The notes under the pieces were generated by a model that saw only the letters and a program-made list of their open reading frames with translations, was not told the DNA's origin and searched no databases. Below, in pieces: positions 41,139-51,421 of a stretch of 64,000 nt of DNA. The DNA lies in contig NZ_CP071793.1 of assembly GCF_017498545.1 (NCBI RefSeq), positions 8,798,256-8,862,255 on the forward strand. Direction: 5' to 3'. The first letter of the stretch is position 1. Each line of letters opens with the position of its first letter. Source of the DNA: Sulfidibacter corallicola (GTDB lineage Bacteria; Acidobacteriota; Holophagae; Acanthopleuribacterales; Acanthopleuribacteraceae). The translations under genes were made by a program, and so were the position numbers.

Positions 41139-44100
41139 TTACGGCTCGTAGTAGACCGTCAACGTCACGCCCGAGAACGCGTTGTAGCCGCGAAGGCTGA
41201 CGTGCCAGGTTCCGGCTTGCGGACTCGCCACATCTACCGATTCGCGGTTACCGCCTATGTAGGGACGGTAATCCCAGTCGTCTTTTGTGGGCTGTGCCCC
41301 ATTTCGCACGTACAGGTCGGCATCGCCGCTTCCACCCTCGATGTCGATATCCAACTGGCTCGCACCTGCCGGAATCTCGATGGTGAAGTGCAACCAATCA
41401 CCATGGGCCGCCGCCAAATCGGTTTCCGTGAAACCCTGGCGGGTATCGATCTGGTAGGAAGCCGTGAGCTGGAGATTACCGAAGCTGTTGTAGGCCCGAA
41501 TACCGATGAAGTACTCACCCGCGCTGGGGTTCGCCACCGTGCAGGTTTCGTTGTTGCCGTTGCTGTAGGGACGGCAGTCCCAGTCGTTTCGGGTGGGCTG
41601 GGCGCCCAAACGCGTGTACAGATCGGCATCACCGAATCCACCGCTGATTTCGAACGTCAGGTCGCGTGTGTTTTCCGGCACGATCATGCGGAAGTACAAC
41701 CATTCATCCTGGCTGGCACTCAATCCCTCGATCGTCTGGCCGTTGCCGATGACCGGAATGCCCGAACCCATTTCAACGGTGATCGTCACCGAATCGGATT
41801 CCGTCGCTCCGGCACTGTCGCTCACGGAGGCAGTGATGACATGGATGCCTTCCGAGAGGGTCGAGACAGAGAAGGAAGCGCCGCTGCCGATGACGCCGTC
41901 CCTGGAAGACGACCAGGAGAGCGATGCCGCAAGATCGCCGTCTTCCGCATCGTCGGCACTGCCCGCGAAAGAAACCGCGTCACCGACTTCATAGGTGGCA
42001 CCGTCGGCGGGCGCCGTGATGGATACCACCGGTGATTGGTTGGGGGGACCCGCTTCGGTCGAGAAGTGAGCCGCCCATCCGTGCCCGATCGTGTTGTCGT
42101 CCGAAACGAAGCGGAAGGTCAGGGCACCGCTGGGATTCGTGGCCGTGACTTTCCCCGGCGAACTGATGTTGCAGTACGTGCCCACCAACGGTGCGGAAGT
42201 ATCCGTACCATCGTAGATTTCCAGGTAGTCGTACAGGCAGGTCCGATCGGAGGGCTCCATGCTGAAGGCGCCAAAGGTGAAGGTCAACGGGTTGCCGCTG
42301 GGTGGGACGATGGTCATCACCCGGTTTTCGTCGTTGGCATAGGAACCGTAACGGCCGGAATCGATGAAGATGCCCGATTCCGCCTGAACCGTACCGGACT
42401 GCATCGTGTAGACCTGAGTCGCGTCCGTGTCCACTTGTTCGATGAGTGAGCTCCAACCGGGGCCCGTCGTGTTGTCGTCGGTGAGGAACCGGAAAGTCAA
42501 GGCCCCGGAACCGTTCGAATCGCTGGCGCTGACCACACCCGGAGAATTGCTGTTGCAGAAGGTTCCGATTTTGGTGGCGCTTGTGTTGGTCCCGTCGAAG
42601 ATTTCGAGGGTGTCGTACTCACAGTCGGCGTCATCGCCCTCCATCAGGAAGGAAGCGAAGGTGACCCGCAGCTTTTGGTCGGCCGATTGAGGGTGGAACG
42701 TCAACGTCTGGTTGGTGTCGTCGCTGTAGTCGGCGTATTTCCCGCCGTCGAGGAAGATACCACCGGACGTGGTCTCCTGACCGTTTTTCATCAGGTACTC
42801 GTTGCCGCCCGGATCCTCCAGGGTGATGAACCCACTCCAGCCGGGTCCGGTGCGATTGTTGTCGGAGACGAAGCGGAACGTGAGTGCGCCCTGTGCGTTC
42901 GAGGCGGTGATGATGCCCGGCGAGCCCGCGCTGCAGAAGGTGCCGATCGCGGGCGAGGACGTGCCGGTCCCGTCGTAGATTTCCAGGTAGTCGTACTCGC
43001 AGTTCTCGTCCACATCTTCCATCATGAAGGAGGTGAAAACCACGCGCAGCATTTTACCGGCTTCACTGGGCGACAGGGTCATGGTTTCGTTGTATTCGAC
43101 CCCGTAGTTCCCGTGCAGACCGGGATCCACGAAAACCCCGGAACCCGTGGAGAACGTGCCCGACTGCATGATGAAGGTGGTATCGTCCACGTAGTCGAAA
43201 CCCGCTTCCCAGCCGCGATGGTTACCGCTGCCATTGGCGATGAACCAGAACGTAATCGCACCGGAAGCATTGGTCGCGCGAATCACACCGGGTGAATTCG
43301 AGCCCGTGTAGGTTCCGATGAGCGGCGCACTGGTCGACGTGCCGTCGTAGATCCGGAGTTGGTCGCTGTCCGCAAGCCTGAATTCTGCGAAGGAGAAACG
43401 CAGCATTTGGCCGTTGTCGCGCGGGTAGGCCGTCAACGTGTGGTCCACATCGTGGTCGTAGTAACGGGTGGGCTGGGCGTCGGTGAAGGTACCCTTGTGG
43501 ATCAGGGCCGTACCCGGATGCATGGCCAGGTCGTCGGATACCTGAATGTACCGGCGGCGATGGGTTTGGTGGGTGGCACCAGAGGCCGTGTTTACCGTGA
43601 GCACCACGTCGTAGGCGCCGGCCTCGGCGTAGGTGATCGGCGGCGGCGTGGCGCCGTTGTGGGCGCTCGGGCTCCCGCCGGGAAACGACCAGGACCAGGA
43701 CGTGATCGCACTGGAACCGGAAACGGATCGATCGGTGAAGTCGACGGATTCGTTCGGCGTGATGCGTTTACCGGAAGCGAGGAAGGAGGCGCGAACCTGG
43801 CTCCCTACGATACCGGTATCCACCAGGTTGTTCTGGGTCCACAACTGGTTGCGCAACGCGACCTGGGAGTTGAGGGCCGCGTGCATGCGGGTGACCTGCC
43901 CCTGGGAGAAGGCGATCGGACACTTGGCGTAGTCCATGAAGTTCTGGACCATGTCCAGGCTGCCACAAGTGGATGCCGAGGTGTCGCACCCGCTCGTTCC
44001 GGAGCAGTTCGGCGTGTCGCTCACGCCGTCGTCCTCGCTGCAGGCCTCGGCGCTGCCGTGGGTGCCCGGACCCCAGGTATGCCGCAAATTCAGCGAGTGG

Positions 44101-44828
44101 CCGATTTCGTGAGTGAGTATCGAGTGGTAGCCGGGCGTGGTGGCACCCAGGGCCCAGGTGGAAATGACGATGCCGTCAAGGTCTTCCAGGCCGCTACCTT
44201 CGTCCACCTGCGACGGGAGATAGGCCCAGGCCGAACCGTTGCTGCCGTCCGAACTCTGAACGACCCACACGTTGAGGTATTTGTCGTGAGGCCAGGAGTT
44301 GACGCGTTTCAGCTCCGGGTAACTCCAGAGGCCGTTGTAGGTGTGAATGGTGACGTCGCGCGTGATGCCGCTGGTCGGGTTGCCGTCGGGATCGCGTTGC
44401 GCCAGCACGAATTCGATACGGGGATCGGCCACGATACCGGCGAAGGCTGGAACGATGTCGTCGAAGACCCCGTTCTGGGCGTTGAACTCGCGGTTCACGA
44501 TCTCGAGCGCCTCGTGGATCTTGGCGTCGGTCACGTACCCGTCGTTGCCGTTGTCGCTCTGCCAGGTCATGACATGGAACACCACCGGAATCGTGTAGAT
44601 CGGAGCCTTTTTCTCCGAATCGGAAAGTGCGGAAAAGCGTTGAAGGTCGAGTTGCTGTTGGGCTTCCGCCTTGCGGTGGAGCGCCTCCAGCTCCGGCTGT
44701 TGTCGGTAGAGCCCGTGAATGTGTTTTTGAAGGGAAGGCCCGACACGGCAGGGTCCGCCCGTTTCGGGCAGAGCCAATAGGGGAAGGGCCGCCTGGACGA
44801 GCAGAAGGAAAAGGAGCAGTGAACGCAT
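41139..44828 (-). CDS. Large secreted M43 metalloprotease with PKD, four CUB-like and two PPC domains
   Basis: Encodes 1229 residues; the ATG at 44828 follows GAGGAG. A signal peptide (about 1-20, SLLLFLLLVQAALPLLA) precedes the protease. The zinc motif is HEIGHSLNLRH (about 242), where the usual Gly after the second His region is Asn. A PKD-like domain lies at about 342-430. Four CUB-like modules follow (about 460-545, 560-665, 680-795, 806-922), each with a YDG-T-S-P-IGT-C/N-SPG core and an FRFVSD-like strand. Then come an Ig-like domain (about 930-1022) and two PPC domains (about 1023-1128, 1129-1226; GDADLY-R-GAQPT). CUB domains bind calcium and proteins and are rare on bacterial proteases. 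It is probably cell-surface or secreted, acting on host or prey protein. Confidence 0.92.
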   Translation of the reverse strand: MRSLLLFLLLVQAALPLLALPETGGPCRVGPSLQKHIHGLYRQQPELEALHRKAEAQQQLDLQRFSALSDSEKKAPIYTIPVVFHVMTWQSDNGNDGYVTDAKIHEALEIVNREFNAQNGVFDDIVPAFAGIVADPRIEFVLAQRDPDGNPTSGITRDVTIHTYNGLWSYPELKRVNSWPHDKYLNVWVVQSSDGSNGSAWAYLPSQVDEGSGLEDLDGIVISTWALGATTPGYHSILTHEIGHSLNLRHTWGPGTHGSAEACSEDDGVSDTPNCSGTSGCDTSASTCGSLDMVQNFMDYAKCPIAFSQGQVTRMHAALNSQVALRNQLWTQNNLVDTGIVGSQVRASFLASGKRITPNESVDFTDRSVSGSSAITSWSWSFPGGSPSAHNGATPPPITYAEAGAYDVVLTVNTASGATHQTHRRRYIQVSDDLAMHPGTALIHKGTFTDAQPTRYYDHDVDHTLTAYPRDNGQMLRFSFAEFRLADSDQLRIYDGTSTSAPLIGTYTGSNSPGVIRATNASGAITFWFIANGSGNHRGWEAGFDYVDDTTFIMQSGTFSTGSGVFVDPGLHGNYGVEYNETMTLSPSEAGKMLRVVFTSFMMEDVDENCEYDYLEIYDGTGTSSPAIGTFCSAGSPGIITASNAQGALTFRFVSDNNRTGPGWSGFITLEDPGGNEYLMKNGQETTSGGIFLDGGKYADYSDDTNQTLTFHPQSADQKLRVTFASFLMEGDDADCEYDTLEIFDGTNTSATKIGTFCNSNSPGVVSASDSNGSGALTFRFLTDDNTTGPGWSSLIEQVDTDATQVYTMQSGTVQAESGIFIDSGRYGSYANDENRVMTIVPPSGNPLTFTFGAFSMEPSDRTCLYDYLEIYDGTDTSAPLVGTYCNISSPGKVTATNPSGALTFRFVSDDNTIGHGWAAHFSTEAGPPNQSPVVSITAPADGATYEVGDAVSFAGSADDAEDGDLAASLSWSSSRDGVIGSGASFSVSTLSEGIHVITASVSDSAGATESDSVTITVEMGSGIPVIGNGQTIEGLSASQDEWLYFRMIVPENTRDLTFEISGGFGDADLYTRLGAQPTRNDWDCRPYSNGNNETCTVANPSAGEYFIGIRAYNSFGNLQLTASYQIDTRQGFTETDLAAAHGDWLHFTIEIPAGASQLDIDIEGGSGDADLYVRNGAQPTKDDWDYRPYIGGNRESVDVASPQAGTWHVSLRGYNAFSGVTLTVYYEP

Positions 44829-45046
44829 ATGCTCTCCTCAAATCAAGAATGGATTATCAATGGCGAGGTATCGAAATAGACAAATGAAATTTATCTGATA
44901 TACCAAAGATGTACATAAATTTTTCGAAATGTTTACCAATTTGTCAATCCCTATTCTTACCGGGGCCGTCCAGGTTTCCCCTTGCGACTGGCCTTTCGAC
45001 CAATCCGAGCAGGGCCGTACACCCTTTTGGCGTTGCCAGCCTCAGC
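44829..45046. other. Intergenic region upstream of the multi-CUB protease
   Basis: The sequence next to the protease start (44845-44950) is AT-rich and is its likely promoter region. No gene is seen up to the pgeF terminator. Confidence 0.4.
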
Positions 45047-45074
45047 CAAAAAAAATGCGCCCGTTTTGGGCGCA
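45047..45074 (-). terminator. Terminator downstream of pgeF
   Basis: On the minus strand TGCGCCC pairs with GGGCGCA around an AAAAC loop and is followed by eight T. It lies about 140 bp beyond the pgeF stop. It is the only terminator seen after dusA and pgeF. Confidence 0.8.
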
Positions 45075-45213
45075 CTCATGAATTCAGATATTTAGAACCC
45101 TTGGCCGGGTCCATGCCAGGTACTGGCGGCGATGACCGTTTCGAAGGAACCGCCCGTGCCTCGGTTCCCGGATGTTTCAAAAAAACGCCTGACTCGCTTA
45201 GCGGCTAGGAAGG

Positions 45214-45879
45214 CTAGATTCCCTCGGTCATACGATAGATGTAGCTGTAAATGGAGCGATCGCGATTTTTGTCACGGCGAAAGGAAGGTAGGGGAGAAGC
45301 CACCGTACAAACCGGAACCACCTCCACCCGAGCCTCCGCAATGCCGAGCTCGATCAATTGGGCGCGAGCCATGCCCTTGAGATCGAACAGCCGCTTGGTG
45401 CCGCCCGCCGGCGCCGGCTTCAGGTGCGAAGCCAAGGCCGGGTCTTCCGCGAGCCACGCTTCGTAGAGGTCGCGGTCGACCTCGTAGTTGTCCGCCGAAA
45501 TGGCGGGGCCGATGAACGCGAAAACCCGCGACATGTCGAAGTGCCCGGTCAGGCGTTCGACGATGCCCGCCCGAAAACCGCGCCAACCCGCGTGAACCGC
45601 CGCGATTTTGTGGCCGTCACTCAACACGACCGGCAGGCAATCGGCGGTTTTCACCACCAGCGCCACGCCGGGAAGTGTCGAAACCAGCCCGTCGCCCTCG
45701 TGGTAGCTCCGTTCATTGGCAAAATAGGCGTCGTCCCGGATAGCCACACCGTGAACCTGTTTCAACTGTCGAACCTCGAGGCCCAGCTCGTCGAGAGATT
45801 CGAGTTCGAGGCACGAGCCCATGCGAACGGGGCCCATCTCGGCACTCCAGCATCCATTCGAAGCCAAACGGTAATCCAT
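45214..45879 (-). CDS. pgeF: PgeF/YfiH-family purine nucleoside phosphorylase
   Basis: Encodes 221 residues from the ATG at 45879 (GAGG 5 nt upstream); another ATG at 45903 would add eight. The family core is complete: KQVHG (zinc His about 75), VVKTADCLPVVL (Cys about 110), AAVHAGWRG (His about 127) and FIGPAISADNYEV. The group was long called multicopper polyphenol oxidase and is now known to cleave adenosine, inosine and methylthioadenosine, and to edit peptidoglycan precursors in some species. The frame stays open far upstream (to 46710) only because it lies antisense-free in dusA; that extension is not coding. It is downstream of dusA, about 95 bp away. Confidence 0.9.
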   Translation of the reverse strand: MDYRLASNGCWSAEMGPVRMGSCLELESLDELGLEVRQLKQVHGVAIRDDAYFANERSYHEGDGLVSTLPGVALVVKTADCLPVVLSDGHKIAAVHAGWRGFRAGIVERLTGHFDMSRVFAFIGPAISADNYEVDRDLYEAWLAEDPALASHLKPAPAGGTKRLFDLKGMARAQLIELGIAEARVEVVPVCTVASPLPSFRRDKNRDRSIYSYIYRMTEGI

Positions 45880-45974
45880 GCATACCTCTATCGTTCGCGT
45901 CATGTCGCGTTTGTGCACGCGGGCCATTGCCGGGAATTGTCTCACGGGGTGCCCACCCAGGCCAATGCGCCCGC

Positions 45975-47000
45975 TCAGGAAGCTTCGGGGTGTGCCGATT
46001 GCGTCAGTTCGGCAGGGGTGTAACCGAAAGTCTTGATGTAGAGTTCCACCAAATCGAAGGTTTTGGGATTGTCTTGAATGAGACGACTCACCGCCTGACG
46101 CCAGCGACGGGCACGTGGGCGGTTCTTGAACAGGCCAACCAGGTGTTTGCCCACGAGGGAGAACTTGAGGCCCGAGGCGACTTCCCGGCGGGCGTATTCG
46201 TTCAGGGCCGCCATCAGCCCCAATTCGTCGATCGGCTCCCGCGGCGGCTCGCCGAAGATGACGTGATCCGCTTCGCCGAACAGCTCCGGCTGCTGATAGG
46301 CCGCGCGACCGACCATCACCCCGTCCACGTGTTTCAAGTGTTCCTTGGTTTCCGCCAAAGTCTGGATCCCACCATTGATGACGATGTCCAAATGGGGAAA
46401 GTCTTGTTTGAGTTGGTAGATCAAATCGTAGCGCAGGGGAGGCACGCTGCGGTTTTGGGCGGGGCTGAGGCCTTTCAGCCAGGCCTTGCGGGCGTGCGCG
46501 ATGAACAGGTCGTTGCCGCTCTGGCTGACGATCTCGATAAAGCGACAGAGATGTTCGTAACTGTCCAGGTCGTCGACACCCAGGCGGTGCTTCACGTTCA
46601 CCGGAATCGAAACCACGTCGCGCATGGCCGTGACCACTTCCGCCACCCGCTCGGGTTCCTTCATGAGGCAGGCACCGAAGCGGCCCCGTTGAACACGGTC
46701 CGATGGGCAACCGACGTTCAAGTTGATTTCGTCGTAGCCGTATTCTTCACAGACGCGCGCCGCGGTGGCGAGTATCTTCGGATCGTCGCCGCCCAATTGC
46801 ACGGCGATCGGGTGTTCGATGGGATCGTATTTCAGCACGCGATCCAGGAAATCGGAATTCAGATTGTAGGTGATCGTGTTGCCGACCACCATTTCGGTGT
46901 AGAGCAGGGTTCTCTTGGTGAACTGGCGCATCATGAACCGGAAGTGGCGGTCGGTATAGGCCATCATCGGCGCCACGCTCAAACGGTGGTAATCCTTCAA
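45975..47000 (-). CDS. dusA: tRNA-dihydrouridine synthase A
   Basis: Encodes 341 residues from a TTG at 47000, chosen because GGAG lies 9 nt upstream and the protein then begins LKDYHRLSVAPMMAYTD, as the family does; the frame is open to a TTG at 47042. The FMN barrel carries NLNVGCPSDRVQ and the catalytic cysteine in RFGACLM (about 105), the substrate contacts VKHRLG and HARKAWL, and the phosphate site VINGGI/VMVGRAAY. DusA reduces U20/U20a of tRNA with NADPH. It leads a two-gene cluster with pgeF. Confidence 0.95.
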   Translation of the reverse strand: MKDYHRLSVAPMMAYTDRHFRFMMRQFTKRTLLYTEMVVGNTITYNLNSDFLDRVLKYDPIEHPIAVQLGGDDPKILATAARVCEEYGYDEINLNVGCPSDRVQRGRFGACLMKEPERVAEVVTAMRDVVSIPVNVKHRLGVDDLDSYEHLCRFIEIVSQSGNDLFIAHARKAWLKGLSPAQNRSVPPLRYDLIYQLKQDFPHLDIVINGGIQTLAETKEHLKHVDGVMVGRAAYQQPELFGEADHVIFGEPPREPIDELGLMAALNEYARREVASGLKFSLVGKHLVGLFKNRPRARRWRQAVSRLIQDNPKTFDLVELYIKTFGYTPAELTQSAHPEAS

Positions 47001-47103
47001 GTACGTTTCTCCAGATTCGGCCCGTCGGCCGAACGAATGCAAATCGAACGAAATCGGCCCATCGCGTGCGGGCGATGAGCCGGTGTCGGGTGGCGCGTGG
47101 CGC

Positions 47104-47850
47104 CTACTCGGTGGCGGCGGCGGTCAGCTCGGAAGGGAGCTGAAACTTACTGTCGGGAATCTTGGCGTTGATTTCCGTTTCCTTGATGACCAGGTTCATC
47201 TGCTGGCCCATCACCGAGACGTTGGTCTCCATCGGGATCTGGAAACCCTTGTGGATGTCCTTGTATTGGTGGAAGGTGGAAATCACGTTCATCTGGCCCA
47301 TGGCACTGGTCATCAGCGCTTCCGTCTTGAGGATCAGGTAGGTTTCCTTGTCGATGTACTGAACCATTTCCATTCCGGCGTTGGTGACGATCTTGATTTT
47401 GTGGGTCGCTCGATCGCCGACGTTCTCCTCTTTCAGGTAGGCCACTTCCTTGTAGTGGTCGCGCCAGTTGAGGATGGCCTTGAAGTCGTTTTGCAGCAGG
47501 AGGTTCTCTTTTTCCTGGCCTTCCAGTTTGCGCGTCCCCATCATCGGGTTCTTTTCGTAGCATTCGGTACCGTCGCAGCCCTGCTCCGCCACCATCGACA
47601 TGCCCTGCCCGACGATTTCCATTTTGGTGTAGAGTTTCCCACCGTCTTTCATGAGAACCTGGAGGTCCGCGGTCAGCCCCTGGGGCATGGTCGCCTGTCC
47701 GTTCAGGATCAGACTCGTGATTTCCTTGGCAGCGATCTCGCCGCCCAGAACCTTGGCCGATTTGTCCAAAACTTCGTCGGCTTTCCCGGCCAGCAAGACC
47801 GGAGTCATCAATAACCAAAGCACCGCAAGTGTCGTTTTGGTCGCATTCAT
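47104..47850 (-). CDS. Exported LolA/outer-membrane-lipoprotein-sorting-like protein
   Basis: Encodes 248 residues; the ATG at 47850 has AAGGAG upstream, and the longer open frame to 47913 is ignored. A signal peptide (TTLAVLWLLMTPVLLAG) is followed by ADEVLDKSAKVLGG, the usual opening of LolA/LppX-fold proteins. Strand-rich segments (LYTKMEIVGQGMSMV, THKIKIVTNAGMEMVQYIDKETYLI) build the half-barrel that binds lipid chains, and YEKNPMMGTRKLEGQEKE is a frequent motif of exported DUF members in this superfamily. It probably handles lipids or lipoproteins in the periplasm; the assignment rests on pattern, not on a catalytic motif. Confidence 0.72.
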   Translation of the reverse strand: MNATKTTLAVLWLLMTPVLLAGKADEVLDKSAKVLGGEIAAKEITSLILNGQATMPQGLTADLQVLMKDGGKLYTKMEIVGQGMSMVAEQGCDGTECYEKNPMMGTRKLEGQEKENLLLQNDFKAILNWRDHYKEVAYLKEENVGDRATHKIKIVTNAGMEMVQYIDKETYLILKTEALMTSAMGQMNVISTFHQYKDIHKGFQIPMETNVSVMGQQMNLVIKETEINAKIPDSKFQLPSELTAAATE

Positions 47851-48075
47851 GGGAAAACTCCTTCTCTTCTGAGGTGTCCGGCATGGGGTCGACGGAAAAA
47901 ACCGTCGGGACACCTTTGAAACTTGTCGAATCGATAATTGTAACTCGGATGACCCGAAGTTGGCGAATTGGAGGAAATGGCGCGGTACAACCCGGGTTTC
48001 GGTGCGCCCGGCTTCAGGCGAGCGCGGCCCCGGGTGGGAACCGCGTGCCTTCGAGAGCCTCGATATCGTCCGGGC

Positions 48076-49347
<1,272 letters not shown>

Positions 49348-49779
49348 AACGTCCCCTTAGCTAAATTTTTGAGCGTGCGAAGCCGTGGTCAAGGGCTTCG
49401 ACGTTATATTTGTCTTTCAGGTCGGACGATTCTTACCGCCAAAGTGAACGATATCGGTTTTTCTTCGGTATCGCTTCACAAACGGCGCCTCGTCGGGAAC
49501 GATGCGCCGCACTCGGGAGTCGGTGCAGGCTCCATCCAACCGGTCGATCTCGGTGAGGGGAGATCGCACCGTTTCCGGATGGGCACATGTTAGCACTCTA
49601 CGGGAAAAAGAGGCCCGTGATGTGGATTCGGTGGAGAGGGAAGGAGATGACTTTAAAACTGACGCATGTGTCAACTTTGTGTTGACAGTGTCGTTCACTT
49701 CTGGGAATCTAGAATCCCATTCCACTCACATCGGGGCTGGACCCGGGGCCTACCCGTCCACCCACCTGGAGATGCCGAT
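49348..49779. other. Divergent intergenic region, S41 peptidase and monooxygenase
   Basis: About 430 bp without a supported gene; the frame open from 49666 is the leader of the monooxygenase. It contains the inverted repeat at 49669-49687. Confidence 0.45.
49669..49687 (+). promoter_or_regulatory. Inverted repeat, possible TetR-type operator
   Basis: TGTCAAC (49669-49675), spacer TTTGT, GTTGACA (49681-49687), perfect 7-bp arms about 93 bp before the monooxygenase ATG. The right arm includes a TTGACA that could serve as a -35 box. TetR-type repressors next to flavin monooxygenases often bind such sites, and a TetR gene lies just downstream of this gene. Confidence 0.45.
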
Positions 49780-51132
49780 ATGACACAGAATCGACGGATC
49801 GGCGTGATTGGTGCCGGGCCTTGTGGCATTACCGCGCTCAAAAACTTGCGCGATGCGGGTTTTCAACACATCACCGTATTTGACCGTAACCGGGACGTCG
49901 GCGGGAATTGGCTCTTTTCCACCGAACCGGGCCATTCCAGCGTCTTCGAGACCACCCATACCATCAGTTCCAAGAAGTTGTCCCAATACGACGATTTTCC
50001 CATGCCCGAGGACTACCCCGATTATCCCGGGCACCGGCACCTCGCCAGCTATTTTCAAAACTACGCTCGTCAGTTCGGGCTTTACGAACACATCGAGTTC
50101 GGCACGACCGTGACTCGGGCCGAGCCGCGCGACGGCGGAGGTTGGCGGCTTTCACTGCAAAGGGAAGCGGGCGAGCCGACCCAGGTCGAGGAACGTGAGT
50201 TCGACGAGTTGGTCGTTTGCAACGGCCACCACTGGGACCCGCGAATGCCGAGGTATCCGGGTCAGTTCGGCGGACGGCTGCTCCACTCCCACGACTTCAA
50301 GAGGGCGGCCCCCTTTGCGGGCGAACGGGTCCTGGTCATCGGCGGAGGCAATTCCGCCTGCGACGTGGCCGTCGAAACCAGTCGGGTTGCCCAGAGGACC
50401 GACATCAGCATGCGTCGCGGGTATTGGATCACGCCCAAATTCATGCTGGGCGTTCCCACGGACATCATGAACGAACGGCTGCTGTGGTTGCCCAAACCCC
50501 TGCGTACCTGGGTTTCGGAAAAAATCCTCTATTTCCTGCGTGGTTCGAACCGCTCCTATGGGTTGGCCCAGCCGGACCACCGCTTCGGTGAAACCCATCC
50601 GACCCTCAACTCGGAATTGCTGTACTTCATTCGCCACGGCAAGGTGACGCCCAAGCCCGACATCGAGCGGTTCGACGGCCACCGGGTTCATTTCAGCGAC
50701 GGCAGCCAAGGCGACTACGATTCGGTGATCGCCTGCACCGGATACCGCATCTCCCATCCTTTTTTCGACAAGGCGACGGTCGACTATTCGGAGGGTCCGG
50801 TGCCTCTCTATTTAAAGATGTTCCCCAACGGGCCGAAAAATCTGTATTTCATCGGGCTTTTCCAGCCTTTGGGCAGCATTTGGCCCTTGGCGGAACTGCA
50901 AGCCAAGATCCTGGCCCGTTACCTGGTCGGGACCTGGCGATTACCTTCCGATTTGGGCAGGGCGATTCACGCGGAGATCCATCATCCCGATTACCATCAG
51001 TTGGATACGCCGCGTCACACGATCACGGTGGGATACCACGCCTTCCGCAAACGGCTGTTGAAGCACCTGCCGGCGCCTATCGCTCAGGTCCCGGCAAACA
51101 AGAACGTTCGCAGTAGTTTGACTGGGGCCTGA
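49780..51132 (+). CDS. Flavin-containing monooxygenase (FMO-like)
   Basis: Encodes 450 residues from the ATG at 49780, preceded by GGAG; the upstream frame to 49666 lies within the regulatory region. The FAD Rossmann motif is GVIGAGPCGITAL (about 7-19), the FMO signature region is GRLLHSHDFKRAAPFAG and the NADPH Rossmann motif is VLVIGGGNSACDVA (about 183-196). VIACTGYRISHPFF gives the late ATGY-type motif. The enzyme would oxygenate a soft nucleophile or ketone using NADPH and O2. The convergent TetR gene 290 bp away is the likely regulator. Hairpin repeat B starts 12 bp after the stop. Confidence 0.92.
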   Translation: MTQNRRIGVIGAGPCGITALKNLRDAGFQHITVFDRNRDVGGNWLFSTEPGHSSVFETTHTISSKKLSQYDDFPMPEDYPDYPGHRHLASYFQNYARQFGLYEHIEFGTTVTRAEPRDGGGWRLSLQREAGEPTQVEEREFDELVVCNGHHWDPRMPRYPGQFGGRLLHSHDFKRAAPFAGERVLVIGGGNSACDVAVETSRVAQRTDISMRRGYWITPKFMLGVPTDIMNERLLWLPKPLRTWVSEKILYFLRGSNRSYGLAQPDHRFGETHPTLNSELLYFIRHGKVTPKPDIERFDGHRVHFSDGSQGDYDSVIACTGYRISHPFFDKATVDYSEGPVPLYLKMFPNGPKNLYFIGLFQPLGSIWPLAELQAKILARYLVGTWRLPSDLGRAIHAEIHHPDYHQLDTPRHTITVGYHAFRKRLLKHLPAPIAQVPANKNVRSSLTGA

Positions 51133-51143
51133 AGGCCGATACC

Positions 51144-51202
51144 GTGCCCACCCAGCGAACTTCACGGAGCATTCCCGCGAGGTTTCAGCGCTGGTTGGGC
51201 AC
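51144..51202. repeat. 3'-end hairpin repeat, copy B
   Basis: GTGCCCACCCAGCG (51144-51157) pairs with CGCTGGTTGGGCAC (51189-51202), one G-T wobble keeping the helix. The loop contains CGCGAGGTTTC, also present in copy C. It sits 12 bp after the monooxygenase stop and is preceded by CCTGAAGGCCGATACC. Confidence 0.85.
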
Positions 51203-51275
51203 TTCCACAAGGATATGCGGACACGCACCAAATCTGGGGATACTAGGTACACCTAATCATCACAGACATTTAGCC

Positions 51276-51347
51276 GATACCTGATACCTGATACCTGATA
51301 CCTGATACCTGATACCTGATACCTGATACCTGATACCTGATACCTGA
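51276..51347. repeat. Microsatellite: about ten copies of GATACCT
   Basis: A perfect 7-bp tandem repeat, 72 bp long, between the convergent monooxygenase and TetR genes. It leads directly into GAAGGCCGA-CCGTGCCC, the preamble of hairpin copy C; the preamble of copies A and B contains a single GATACC, so the array probably grew from that by slippage. Confidence 0.95.
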
Positions 51348-51357
51348 AGGCCGAGCC

Positions 51358-51417
51358 GTGCCCATCCAGCGGCCCCCGGTGAGGTTTGTCGCGAGGTTTC
51401 CCGCGCTGGATGGGCAC
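51358..51417. repeat. 3'-end hairpin repeat, copy C
   Basis: Perfect 14-bp stem GTGCCCATCCAGCG (51358-51371)/CGCTGGATGGGCAC (51404-51417), ending 4 bp beyond the TetR stop. It shares preamble and loop motif with copy B. Confidence 0.88.
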
Positions 51418-51421
51418 ACGC

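Noticed and set aside
45214..46710. A 498-residue dusA-overlapping pgeF fusion protein
   Set aside because: The first 270 residues are the shadow of dusA on the same strand in another frame; an RBS and the family start occur at 45879.
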